From positions 2,173,001-2,237,000 of the forward strand of contig NZ_CP012700.1 of the NCBI RefSeq assembly GCF_001307295.1: 64,000 bases of DNA, written 5' to 3'. A program made the position numbers and the translations under genes. The notes under the pieces are model-generated. The model was not told the DNA's origin, ran no database searches, and saw only the letters and a list, made by a program, of their open reading frames with translations. Positions 26,580 to 35,423 of the stretch are shown here, piece by piece; position 1 is the first letter of the stretch, and every line of letters begins with the position of its first letter. This stretch comes from Sphingopyxis macrogoltabida. Lineage in GTDB: Bacteria > Pseudomonadota > Alphaproteobacteria > Sphingomonadales > Sphingomonadaceae.

Positions 26580-28558
26580 CAATATACCATTCCAAAACCG
26601 TAGAGGTGGAAGACCAGCGTCACCCAGACCAGCACCAGTCCTGCGAGCAGGAGCAGCGCCGCGCCGAACTTCATCGTCCATTTGCGCTTGTCCTTGATGC
26701 TGAGCCACAGATGCCAGCCGGCAGTGGCGAGCAGGCCGAACGCAGCGACCGGCGTCAGGATGCGCAGCAGGTGGATCAGCCAGTCGAGCGGACCGCCGAT
26801 GCTGCCGATATCGGCCGAGAAGGCAGCGATCAGGCCGATCCAGCCGGCAAGCGCCGCCAGCACCAGCCAGGCGAACAGGCGCGATAGGCGATAAGCGCGC
26901 CGCGCGTTCCCTTCGAGCGCGAAGGTCGCGCCGAAGTTGCGGCGGACCAGCGCCCGGACCGGCCAGGCGAGTGCCGCGAGCAGCACGATGCCAAGTGCCG
27001 CGATCAGCGCCGGGATGAGCCAGGCGGCATTGGCGCTTGCCCGCGCGGGTTCGAACACCATGAACGGCGATCCGGGATCGAGACTCCAGCGGGTAACCCG
27101 GCCGTCCTTCACTTCGGCGGCAAGGCGTTCGCCGGTGCCGGTGTCGCGCCACACGAAGGGTTCGACCTCGACCCAGTCGCGCGCGCCGGCGCCAAGCCCA
27201 TCGAGACCCGGGATGCTGAGCTTGCCGTCCTCGGTCATCCCGACCTGCGCCTGCCCGAGCAGGCCGAACAGGCTCATGAAGTTGGTGAAGCTGCCGCGGC
27301 TGCTCTCATAATGGCCGACCATCATCTGTGCATGCTGGCGGGCGGTCTTGGCATCGACGGTGCCAGGCGTTGCAGTGCCGGGCAGGTAGCGATCGGCGAA
27401 TTTGTGGAACAGCGCGCTGCGTACCGCGCCCGCATCGCCCGCCTTGCCAGCGCTGTTCATCGAGATGAAGACGCCGATGTCGGCATCGGGGAACAGCCAC
27501 AGATAGGAGTGGAACCACACGGTATCGCCGCCATGCGCGATCGCGCGGTGGCCGTTGACCCATTGTTCGTAGAAGCCGAGCGCCATGCTGTTGAGCGGGC
27601 CGACGCCGGGCGCCTTGAAATCATGCATGATCTTCGCGGTTTCGGGCTTCAGCAGCCCCGCGCCGTCGTTGAGGTGCGCGATCATGAACTTGCCCATGTC
27701 GGCGCCGCTCGCCGACAGGCTGCCCGCCGGGGCCGGGATCACGATCTCGAAGGGCTGCGCCTTCTTTGTGATATCGGGATAACCGTTCGACATGAAGGGC
27801 GCGAGCCGCGCCGGCAACGGCTGGCGGAAGGTCGCATAATTCATGCCGAGCGGCTTGAAGATGTGGTTCTCGACATAATTGTCGAACGGCTCGCCGCTGA
27901 CCCGCTCGACGATATAGCCGGCAAGCGCGGTCGCGTAGTTCGAATAGGCCGGCGTGGTGCCTGGCGCAAAGACGCGGTCGGGGAGCGCGAGCGGCATCTG
28001 CTGCTTCAGCGCCATCACCGCCTTGGGATCGCTGCTGATCAGATATCGGACCGATTCCTGAAAGCCTGCGGTGTGCGTCATGATGTTACGCATCGTCACC
28101 GGCCTGCCCTGATAGGGCGGAATCTTGAAGTCGAGATAGGTGTTGACGTCCTTGTCGAGATCGATCTTCCCCGCCTCGACCTGCTGCATCACCGCAGTCC
28201 AGGTGAACAGCTTCGACACCGAACCCGGCCGGAAAAGCGTGGTTTCGGGGTTGACCGGTGCGCGCTTCGCGACGTTGCTATAGCCATAGCCCTTTTCGAG
28301 CACGACCTGATTGCCGCGCACCACGACGACGACCGCCCCCGGAATATTCGCGCGTTCCAGCGCATAGGGGAGATAGCCGTCGAGCCATGCCTCGAGGTCG
28401 GCGCGGTCGAGCGCGACCGGCTGGCCCGTTTTCGGAGTCTCCGGCGCCGCCGCAGTTACGGCCTTTTTCGCCGGCTCGGGCGGTATCGGTCCCTGCGCCG
28501 CCAGCGGCAGCGCGACCAGCGCGGTCAATCCGATCATCAACTTGCGAAGGAAACGCAT
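26579..28558 (-). CDS. Serine hydrolase (PBP/beta-lactamase fold) with C-terminal membrane domain
   Basis: 659-aa protein: signal peptide (LMIGLTALVALPLAAQ), beta-lactamase-fold domain with SxxK in PGSVSKLF, YxN in YSNYATAL and HGG in AIAHGGDTVW, a linker domain, then four or five C-terminal hydrophobic helices (from about residue 505). It is therefore probably anchored in the inner membrane with the hydrolase in the periplasm. It forms an operon with dgcA (TGATG overlap) and has its own copy of the shared promoter motif. D-stereospecific peptidase or DD-carboxypeptidase activity is inferred. The ATG at 28558 has AAGGGG at a 6-bp spacing; the ATG at 28564 is too close to it. Confidence 0.8.
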   Translation of the reverse strand: MRFLRKLMIGLTALVALPLAAQGPIPPEPAKKAVTAAAPETPKTGQPVALDRADLEAWLDGYLPYALERANIPGAVVVVVRGNQVVLEKGYGYSNVAKRAPVNPETTLFRPGSVSKLFTWTAVMQQVEAGKIDLDKDVNTYLDFKIPPYQGRPVTMRNIMTHTAGFQESVRYLISSDPKAVMALKQQMPLALPDRVFAPGTTPAYSNYATALAGYIVERVSGEPFDNYVENHIFKPLGMNYATFRQPLPARLAPFMSNGYPDITKKAQPFEIVIPAPAGSLSASGADMGKFMIAHLNDGAGLLKPETAKIMHDFKAPGVGPLNSMALGFYEQWVNGHRAIAHGGDTVWFHSYLWLFPDADIGVFISMNSAGKAGDAGAVRSALFHKFADRYLPGTATPGTVDAKTARQHAQMMVGHYESSRGSFTNFMSLFGLLGQAQVGMTEDGKLSIPGLDGLGAGARDWVEVEPFVWRDTGTGERLAAEVKDGRVTRWSLDPGSPFMVFEPARASANAAWLIPALIAALGIVLLAALAWPVRALVRRNFGATFALEGNARRAYRLSRLFAWLVLAALAGWIGLIAAFSADIGSIGGPLDWLIHLLRILTPVAAFGLLATAGWHLWLSIKDKRKWTMKFGAALLLLAGLVLVWVTLVFHLYGFGMVY

Positions 28559-28644
28559 CGTCATCCCCTTGTTCCCGCCGCGCCGGCCTTTCGCAGCCGC
28601 GCAGCCCCATTATCCACGCCAACACATATTGGCCCGATAGGGAC

Positions 28645-28672
28645 ATAATGATCCTGATTGGAAAATTGTCAA
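28645..28672 (-). promoter_or_regulatory. Promoter/operator of the serine hydrolase-dgcA operon
   Basis: Minus-strand -35 TTGACA (28672-28667), 16-bp spacer, -10 CATTAT (28650-28645). Bases ATTTTC then AATCAGGA in the spacer align with the 25464 promoter (TTTTTC, GATCAGGA); 21 of 28 positions agree. TTGACA alone is just the -35 consensus, but the matching spacer suggests a shared regulator site. Confidence 0.55.
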
Positions 28673-28776
28673 ACGGGAAATGAAACGCGGCCGATATGGC
28701 GGATTGGCCGATGCCGTCATGGACCAGAATGTCGTCGGTTTCGGGGTGGGAGCCGACGTAGCTCCACCCCAGTTTC

Positions 28777-28847
28777 GTCATCCCGGACTTGATCCGGGAT
28801 CCACTGCGGCGTCGAAGTCATGGACTCCGGATCAAGTCCGGGGTGAC
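28777..28847. repeat. Long palindromic intergenic repeat
   Basis: Arms of 27 bases (28777-28803 and 28821-28847) begin GTCATCCCGGACTTGATCC and pair with only a few mismatches around a 17-base loop. This GTCATCCCGGACTTGATCCGG type is a widespread extragenic palindrome in Alphaproteobacteria. It lies 36 bp beyond the outer-membrane factor stop and may terminate or stabilise that transcript. Confidence 0.75.
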
Positions 28848-28883
28848 GAAGAAGGAGATAACCGCAACCGGCCGAAAGCCGCC

Positions 28884-30290
28884 TCAGGCCGCGTCCTGCC
28901 AGCCGCCGCCAAGCGCGAGGAACAGCGACACGAGATAGGTCGCGCGTTGCTGTTCGGACTGGGCGATAGTGGCCTGGATCTGCGCCAGCGAGCGTTCGGC
29001 GTCGAGGACGACCTGGAAATCCTCGCGCCCGGCTTCATAGCGCAGCCGTGCGATGCGGGCCGCCTCGCCCGCCTCGCCCGCCGCACGGCGCAGCGCCGCA
29101 AGCCGGTCGAGTTCACCGGCATAGGCGGCGAGCGCGCTTTCGGTTTCCTCGAGCGCCGACAGCCAGCTCCCGTCGAAGCTCGCCAGCGCCGCATCGGCGC
29201 CGGCTTCGGCCTGTTTCAGCCGCGACCGCGCGACCTCCATATTGGGAAAGTTCCACGAAATCAGCGGCCCGAGCGAGAAACGGAAGCCATCCGACTTGCC
29301 GAGCCCCGAGATCGAATCCGCGGTCGATCCGATCGAGCCGCCGAGGCTGATGCTCGGATAGAGGTCGGCAGTGGCAACATTGACCCGCGCCGATGCCGCC
29401 GCAAGTTCGCGTTCGGCGCGGCGAATGTCGGGCCGGCGCGCGAGCAGCGACGCTCCGTCACCAACCGGAATCGGCCGGTCGAGTTCGGGCGGCGCCTCGC
29501 AGGCGAGAACCGCCGCAGCGGGCGCTTCCGCCGGCGGCTTGCCGGTCAGCACCGCGAGCCGGTAAAGCGCCGCCGACCGCTGCGCGTTCAGCGTCGGGAT
29601 CGTCGCGCGCGTCTGTTCGAGCAGCGCCCCCGCCTGTCCCGTTTCGAGCCGCGTCGCGCGGCCGCCCTCATAAAGGCGGCGCGTCAGGTCGAATGTCTGC
29701 TGCTGGATGCGCAGCGTTTCTTCGGCGACCGCGATCTGGCGGTTGAACGAGCAGACGTCGGCATAGGCGCGCGTCGTTTCGGCGGCGACGGTGATGCGCG
29801 TCAGGTCGAACGCCGCCTGCACCGCCTCGGCATCGGCACGGCTGGCGCGGATCGCGCTGCCGACACGCCCGAACAGGTCCACCTGATAACCGACGTCGAG
29901 GCCGACGTCGTAGCTTTCGCCCTCGACCGTCCCCGGCCCCAGCGGATTGCGCTGCCGCGCATAGGTGCCGCTGGCACCGACGCTGGTGGTGGGCAGCCGC
30001 CCGGCTCGCGACTCGCGCAGCACCGCACGCGCCTGCGCCAGATTGGCGGCGGCGACGCGCAGGTCGGTGTTGGCGGTCAGCGCCTGCTCGACAAGCGCGT
30101 CGAGCGTCGGGTCGGCGAACAGGCTCCACCATTCGCCCGGCGGCTGGTCGCCGGTGAAGGCGGGCGACTTGCCGGTTTCGAGGAACGGCGCCTGCGACGG
30201 CGCCGCAGGGGTCGGCGAGACATAGGCGGGGCCCACCGTGCAGGCCGAAAGCGCCAGCGCGCTGGCCCCGATAAACAGATTACGGATCAT
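28884..30290 (-). CDS. RND efflux outer-membrane factor (TolC/OprM, NodT family) lipoprotein
   Basis: 468-aa outer-membrane channel subunit. The lipobox LSAC gives Cys17; a beta/alpha-helical OEP repeat pair follows (WWSLFADPTLDALVEQAL, then LLARRPDIRRAERELAAA, both typical of the family). It completes a tripartite pump with the adaptor (33478) and permease (30290). The ATG overlaps the permease stop by one base (TGATG). The C-terminus reads LALGGGWQ. Substrates of the pump cannot be told from sequence. Confidence 0.9.
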   Translation of the reverse strand: MIRNLFIGASALALSACTVGPAYVSPTPAAPSQAPFLETGKSPAFTGDQPPGEWWSLFADPTLDALVEQALTANTDLRVAAANLAQARAVLRESRAGRLPTTSVGASGTYARQRNPLGPGTVEGESYDVGLDVGYQVDLFGRVGSAIRASRADAEAVQAAFDLTRITVAAETTRAYADVCSFNRQIAVAEETLRIQQQTFDLTRRLYEGGRATRLETGQAGALLEQTRATIPTLNAQRSAALYRLAVLTGKPPAEAPAAAVLACEAPPELDRPIPVGDGASLLARRPDIRRAERELAAASARVNVATADLYPSISLGGSIGSTADSISGLGKSDGFRFSLGPLISWNFPNMEVARSRLKQAEAGADAALASFDGSWLSALEETESALAAYAGELDRLAALRRAAGEAGEAARIARLRYEAGREDFQVVLDAERSLAQIQATIAQSEQQRATYLVSLFLALGGGWQDAA

Positions 30291-33200
30291 CACTGCGCCT
30301 CCAGCGGCGTATCTTTGTGTTTGTCGCGCGGCCCCATCAGCCGCTTCGCCTTGTCGCCGAGCTTGCGGCAGACGACGTAGAAGACAGGCGTGAAGATCAG
30401 CCCGAAGATGGTGACGCCGAGCATACCGAAAGTCACCGCGGTGCCCAGCGCCTGCCGCATCTCCTGCCCCGGCCCGCTCGCGATCGCGAGCGGGATCACG
30501 CCGAAGATGAAGGCAAAGCTGGTCATCAGGATCGGCCGCAGGCGCGAGCGCGCCGCGTGGACCGCCGCGTCGAGCGGGCTCATGCCGTCCTGTTCCTCGG
30601 CCTGCTTGGCAAATTCGACGATCAGGATCGCATTCTTCGCCGCCAGCGCGATGAGCACGACCAGCCCGACCTGCGTCAGGATGTTGTTGTCCATCCCGCG
30701 CAGATTCACGCCGAGCATCGCCGCGAGGATACACATCGGCACGATCAGGATCACCGCGAGCGGCAGCGGCAGCGATTCATACTGCGCCGCAAGCACGAGG
30801 AAGACGAACACCACCGCGAGCAGGAAGATCAGCACCGCGCTGCTCCCCGCCGCCTTTTCCTGATAGGCAAGGCCGGTCCATTCATAGGCGAACCCGGCAG
30901 GCAGCGTCTTCGCCGCCAGCCCTTCCATCGCGGTCAGCGCCGCCCCCGACGAGACGCCCGGCGCCGCCTGTCCCTGCAATTCGACCGCGGGGAACAGATT
31001 GTAGCGCACGACGCGCGTCGGCCCGCTGTCGTTGCGGAAGGTCGCGACCGACGACAAAGGCACCATCTCACCCGACGTCGAACGCACCTGCAGGCGGCCG
31101 ACGTCCTCGATCTTGCTGCGCGCCGACGGTTCGGCCTGCGCGGTCACACGGAAAGTGCGGCCGAGGAAGTTGAAGTCGTTGACATAGGTCGACGCCAGAT
31201 AGGTGCCAAGCGCCGAGTAGACCTGCGTCGGGTCGACGCCCAGGATCTGCGCCTTGTCGCGGTCGACCTCGGCGAAGATGCGCGGGCTGCCGGTGTTGAA
31301 GAGCGAGAAAACCTGCGTCACCTCGGGCACCTGCTGCGCCCCGCCCATCATCGCCATTGTGGCCTGTTCAAGCTCGCGATAGCTTTCGCCGCCGCGCGCC
31401 TGCAGCATCATCGTGAAGCCATTGCCGTTGCCGAGGCCCTGCACCGCGGGCGGTGCGATGACGAAGGCATTGGCTTCGGGGAGTGCATTGGCGAGCGCGC
31501 CCGAAAGCTGTCCCGACAGCGCCGCAGCGCTCAAATCCTTGCCGCGCTCTTCCCAGTCCTTCAGGCGGATGAACATCGTACCGGCGTTCGATGCGGTCGA
31601 GAAACTCGACCCGTCGAGCCCCGAAAAGGCGGCGATACTCTCGACCCCGTCGATGCCCGACACGGTCGTCCGCGCCCGCGCCAAGACCTCGCTCGTGCGG
31701 TCGAGCGATGCGCCCGGCGGCAATTGGACGACGCCGATCAGCACGCCCTGATCCTGATCAGGAATGAAGCCCGTCGGGGTCGCAGTGAGGCGCCAGCCGG
31801 TGAAGGCGAGCAGCACCGCATAGATGACCAGCATCATTCCGGTCTTGCGGATCAGCGACGCCGTCGTCCGGCCATAACGGTCGGACAGCTTGTCGAAGCC
31901 GCTGTTGAACTTGTCGGCGGCGCGGCGGACGAAGCGCATCACCGGGTTCTTCGGTTCGGCGTGATGCTCTTCGTGCGGCTTCAGGAACAGTGCCGCCATC
32001 GCCGGCGACAGCGTCAGCGAGGTGAGCAGCGAGAAAACCGTCGCCGCCGCGATCGTCACCGCGAACTGCTGGTAGAAGATACCCGGAATGCCGGGCACGA
32101 AGGCGGTCGGCACGAACACCGCGACGAGCACCAGCCCGATCGCGATCAGCGCGCCCGACACCTCGCCCATCGTCCGGTGCGCCGCCTCGCGCGGGGTCAG
32201 CCCCTCGCGGATGTGCTTTTCGACTGCCTCGACGACGACGATCGCATCGTCGACGACGATCCCGACCGCAAGTACCAGAGCGAAGAGCGAGAGCGAGTTG
32301 ATCGAGAAACCGAGCGCGAGCTGGACAGCGAAGGTGCCGACGAGCGCGACCGGAATGGCAACGATCGGGATGATCGCGGCGCGCCATGTCTGCAGGAAAA
32401 CGAGCACGACGAGCACAACCAGCACGATCGCCTCGAGCAGCGTTTCCTGCACCGCGGTCACCGACGCCTGGACATATTCGGTCGGGTTGAACGGAATCTC
32501 ATATTCGAGCCCGGGCGGGAAATCCTTCGACGCGTCCTGGACTTCCTTGAGCACCAGATTGGCGGCGTTGAGCGCATTGGCACCGGGCTGCTGGATCACC
32601 CCCATCCCGACGCCTTTTTGCCCGTTGAACACGCCGCGCACGCCATAATCCTGTGCGCCGAGTTCGACGCGCGCGACATCTTTCAGGCGGGTAATCGCGC
32701 CGTTTGTCGTATCGGTCTTGACGACGACATTCTGGAACTGTTCGGGCGTGACGAGGCGGCCGGGGACTTCGACCGGCAATTCGAAGGCAGGATTGCCCTT
32801 GCCATACGGCGGCGCACCGACCGAACCGCCGGCAACCTGCACGTTCTGGCTTTGCAGGGCGGCGACGATTTCGGTCGCGGTCATGTTGCGCGCCGCCGCC
32901 TTGTCGGGGTCGATCCAGACGCGCATCGAATAGAAGCCGCCACCGAAAATCTGCACGCCGCCGACGCCCTCGAGCCGCAGCAGGCGGTCGCGCAGCGTCG
33001 AGTTCGCATAGTTGCCGACATAGTCGATATCGATCGCCGGATCGGTCGACTTCAGCGCGACGATCATCAGGAAGCCCGATTCCTGCTTGTTCACCTGTAC
33101 GCCGATCTGGCGCACCTGTTCGGGCAGCCGCGGTTCGGCGAGCGCAACGCGGTTCTGTACCAGCACCTGCGCGGCATCGAGGTCGGTGCCGGGCTGGAAG

Positions 33201-33481
33201 GTGACGGTGATCTGCGCCGCCCCCTGCGTCGACGACGACTGGATATACAGCATATTCTCGACGCCGTTGATCTCCTGCTCCAGCGTCGAGGCGACCGTTT
33301 CGGCGATCGTGTCGGGCGAGGCGCCGGGATAGGCGGCGTTGATGCTGATCGTCGGCGGGGCGATCTCCGGATATTGGGCGAGCGGAAGCTGCGGATAGGC
33401 GAAGGCGCCGATCAGCGTGATGAAGATCGCGATGACCGCCGCGAAGATCGGGCGGTCGACGAAGAAGCGGCTGAAATTCAC
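30290..33481 (-). CDS. RND multidrug efflux permease (AcrB/MexB, HAE1 type)
   Basis: 1063-aa inner-membrane proton antiporter of the hydrophobe/amphiphile efflux family, the usual length. It starts MNFSRFFVDRPIFAAVIAIF and has 12 transmembrane helices with two large periplasmic loops. The proton-relay Asp pair is in VGIVVDDAIVVVEAVE; a relay Lys lies in ALAAKNAILIVEFA. The GTG start at 33481 overlaps the adaptor stop (GTGA, 33478-33481). Transcribed with adaptor and outer-membrane factor and probably repressed by the divergent TetR protein at 34824. It would export drugs, solvents or detergents from membrane or periplasm. Confidence 0.94.
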   Translation of the reverse strand: MNFSRFFVDRPIFAAVIAIFITLIGAFAYPQLPLAQYPEIAPPTISINAAYPGASPDTIAETVASTLEQEINGVENMLYIQSSSTQGAAQITVTFQPGTDLDAAQVLVQNRVALAEPRLPEQVRQIGVQVNKQESGFLMIVALKSTDPAIDIDYVGNYANSTLRDRLLRLEGVGGVQIFGGGFYSMRVWIDPDKAAARNMTATEIVAALQSQNVQVAGGSVGAPPYGKGNPAFELPVEVPGRLVTPEQFQNVVVKTDTTNGAITRLKDVARVELGAQDYGVRGVFNGQKGVGMGVIQQPGANALNAANLVLKEVQDASKDFPPGLEYEIPFNPTEYVQASVTAVQETLLEAIVLVVLVVLVFLQTWRAAIIPIVAIPVALVGTFAVQLALGFSINSLSLFALVLAVGIVVDDAIVVVEAVEKHIREGLTPREAAHRTMGEVSGALIAIGLVLVAVFVPTAFVPGIPGIFYQQFAVTIAAATVFSLLTSLTLSPAMAALFLKPHEEHHAEPKNPVMRFVRRAADKFNSGFDKLSDRYGRTTASLIRKTGMMLVIYAVLLAFTGWRLTATPTGFIPDQDQGVLIGVVQLPPGASLDRTSEVLARARTTVSGIDGVESIAAFSGLDGSSFSTASNAGTMFIRLKDWEERGKDLSAAALSGQLSGALANALPEANAFVIAPPAVQGLGNGNGFTMMLQARGGESYRELEQATMAMMGGAQQVPEVTQVFSLFNTGSPRIFAEVDRDKAQILGVDPTQVYSALGTYLASTYVNDFNFLGRTFRVTAQAEPSARSKIEDVGRLQVRSTSGEMVPLSSVATFRNDSGPTRVVRYNLFPAVELQGQAAPGVSSGAALTAMEGLAAKTLPAGFAYEWTGLAYQEKAAGSSAVLIFLLAVVFVFLVLAAQYESLPLPLAVILIVPMCILAAMLGVNLRGMDNNILTQVGLVVLIALAAKNAILIVEFAKQAEEQDGMSPLDAAVHAARSRLRPILMTSFAFIFGVIPLAIASGPGQEMRQALGTAVTFGMLGVTIFGLIFTPVFYVVCRKLGDKAKRLMGPRDKHKDTPLEAQ

Positions 33482-34665
33482 TTGCCGGCTTCCTTGTTCG
33501 CCGGCGCCTTCTTCGCCTGCCCTGCCGGCGCTGCGCCCTTGGGCATCAGCACCTTGCCGTCAGGCGCGATCCGGCCCTGCTGCGTCTTGACCGGCTTGCC
33601 CGGCATCGCGCGCTGGATACCGTTGACGATGACACGGTCCTTGGCGGTCACGCCCGAACGGATTACGCGCAGCCCGTCGACCACCGGACCGAGTTCGACC
33701 GGACGCGCTTGCACCACATCCTTGGGCCCGACGACATAGACGAGGCGGCGGGCGGCGTCGGTGACGATCGCCGTATCGGGCAGCAGGATCGCGGACCGCG
33801 GCGCCGACGCCGCGAGCTGGAGCTGGCCGAACAGGCCGGGGCGCAGCTTGCCGTCGGGGTTCTGGACGACCGCGCGCACGGCGATCGTGCCCGATCCGTT
33901 GCTCAGGGCATTGTCGACGAAGTCGATCCGCCCGTTCAGGCGGTAATCGTCTTCGCCCTGCAACCGGATGCGCACCGGCGAGCCGTCGATCGTGTCGCCG
34001 CGCCGCTCATATTCGAGCAGGCTCGCTTCCGATCCCTGAAAAGTGAAGTGTAGCGGATTGGTCGACACGATCGTCGTCAGGATCGTCTGGTCGGCGGTGA
34101 CCGAGTTGCCGGGGTCGACCAGCCGCTGCGACACACGGCCCGAAATCGGCGCCGTCACGCGGGTGAAGCCGACGTTGAGCTCGGCACCGCGAATCGCGGC
34201 GCGATTGGCCGCGACATCGGCCTCGCCCGTCCGCACCGCGGCGCGGCGCTGCTCGACCTCTTCCTTGCTCGCCGCCTGCGATGCCGCGAGCGTTTCCGAA
34301 CGCGCCAGTTCGGTGCGTGCATTGGCAAGCGTAGCCTGCGCGCGTGCGAGCTGCGCCCGCGCCTGGTCGAGCGTCGCCTGCGACGGGCGCGCGTCGATGG
34401 TGAACAGCAATTGCCCGGCGCGCACATATTGACCGTCGGTGAAATGGGCGCGCTGCAGATAGCCCGAGGCGCGCGGACGCACCTCGACGCTGGAGACGGC
34501 TTCGAACCGGCCGACATAATCGTCCCATTCGGTGACCTCGCGGACGAGCGGGGCCGCGACGGTCACGGGCAAGGCGGGAGGCCCGCCCTGCTGGTCGCCG
34601 CCGCCCGAACATGCGGTCAGCAGCAGCGAAAGAAAGATTACGGGCGCGAGGAAGGGAGAGCGCAT
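33478..34665 (-). CDS. RND efflux periplasmic adaptor (AcrA/MexA-like) lipoprotein
   Basis: 395-aa membrane-fusion protein. Lipobox LTAC follows a hydrophobic signal; a biotinyl-lipoyl-like half (VEVRPRASGYLQ), an alpha-hairpin (DQARAQLARAQATLANARTE), the second lipoyl half (APISGRVSQRLVDPG) and beta-barrel segments follow. The C-terminal tail is Lys/Ala-rich. The open frame starts further upstream at 34782, but the ATG at 34665 places the lipoprotein signal correctly. It is first in the pump operon, behind the palindrome at 34779-34792. Confidence 0.92.
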   Translation of the reverse strand: MRSPFLAPVIFLSLLLTACSGGGDQQGGPPALPVTVAAPLVREVTEWDDYVGRFEAVSSVEVRPRASGYLQRAHFTDGQYVRAGQLLFTIDARPSQATLDQARAQLARAQATLANARTELARSETLAASQAASKEEVEQRRAAVRTGEADVAANRAAIRGAELNVGFTRVTAPISGRVSQRLVDPGNSVTADQTILTTIVSTNPLHFTFQGSEASLLEYERRGDTIDGSPVRIRLQGEDDYRLNGRIDFVDNALSNGSGTIAVRAVVQNPDGKLRPGLFGQLQLAASAPRSAILLPDTAIVTDAARRLVYVVGPKDVVQARPVELGPVVDGLRVIRSGVTAKDRVIVNGIQRAMPGKPVKTQQGRIAPDGKVLMPKGAAPAGQAKKAPANKEAGK

Positions 34666-34778
34666 GGTTTTGGACCTATGTCTTTTTTCTAGGGGCATGT
34701 TCCGACATCGCGCCGCAGGGAGGGGGGAAGCGCAGCGCGATGCCGGACAACGCCGACTAATGCGCAAGCCAAAACAAG

Positions 34779-34792
34779 TCAACAGATGTTGA
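34779..34792. promoter_or_regulatory. Putative TetR operator, TCAACA-GA-TGTTGA
   Basis: Perfect 6-2-6 palindrome in the 158-bp gap between the efflux operon (34665, minus) and the TetR gene (34824, plus). Placement between the divergent genes is the usual site for autoregulated TetR repressors of RND pumps. Confidence 0.55.
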
Positions 34793-34823
34793 TTTATGTC
34801 CAGACCCGTGCAAAGGCGCCATC

Positions 34824-35408
34824 ATGGAGCGGACCACATCCATCAAAAAGCGCGATGCCATCGCGACACGCGCCACCATATTGGCCGCCGCGCGTCAGCG
34901 TTTCCTGCGCGAAAGCTATGACAGCGTCGGGCTGCGCGACATCGCCGGCGACGCCGGCGTCGATGTCGCGCTGATCAGCCGCTATTTCGGCGGCAAGGAA
35001 GGCCTGTTCCGCGAAGTCGTCAGCCATGACGACCGACCGGGTGTTTTTCGCGAACCGAAAAGCATCGCCGAACTGCCGGGTTTCCTCGCCCAGCTCGTCG
35101 TCGAGGACGAAGGCGACGACCGCCAATTGCGCATGGAAATGTTCATCATCATGCTGCGTTCGGCCTCTTCGCCCAAGGCAGGCGAGATCATCCGCGACCT
35201 TGTCCATCTCGACGTCCTCGGGCCGCTCGCCGAACTGATCGGCGGCGAACATAGCGAGCTGCGCGCCAACATGCTGCTCGCAATCCTGATGGGCATCGGC
35301 GTATTGTCGACCATCATGCGGGTCGACAATTTCGGCGGCAGCGGCGCCGACCGCGACGAATGCACCGAACGCTTCCGCTGCCTGTTCGAGGCGGCGCTGA
35401 CCTGCTGA
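34824..35408 (+). CDS. TetR/AcrR family regulator of the RND pump
   Basis: 194-aa regulator with an N-terminal TetR helix-turn-helix (about residues 14-60: TRATILAAARQRFLRE, VGLRDIAGDAGVDVALISRYF) and a helical ligand-binding C-terminus. It is divergent from the RND operon with a palindrome between them, so it most likely represses the pump and itself until a pump substrate binds. The 3' end lies 15 bp from the convergent PNPOx-fold gene. Confidence 0.88.
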   Translation: MERTTSIKKRDAIATRATILAAARQRFLRESYDSVGLRDIAGDAGVDVALISRYFGGKEGLFREVVSHDDRPGVFREPKSIAELPGFLAQLVVEDEGDDRQLRMEMFIIMLRSASSPKAGEIIRDLVHLDVLGPLAELIGGEHSELRANMLLAILMGIGVLSTIMRVDNFGGSGADRDECTERFRCLFEAALTC

Positions 35409-35423
35409 CGCCATGTCCCGGCC

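Larger units (their letters stand above)
28559..28883. other. 325-base intergenic region upstream of 28558
   Basis: No gene is visible. It holds the promoter at 28645-28672, a GC-rich hairpin at 28743-28770 (GGGGTGGGAGC facing GCTCCACCCC) and the long palindrome at 28777-28847. The last two lie just past the end of the RND efflux operon and may stop its transcription. Confidence 0.6.

Noticed and set aside
30317..33739. Open frame of 1140 codons on the plus strand opposite the RND permease
   Set aside because: It is antisense to clear RND genes, extremely Arg/Asp-rich and has no recognisable domain; long antisense frames are expected in GC-rich DNA.
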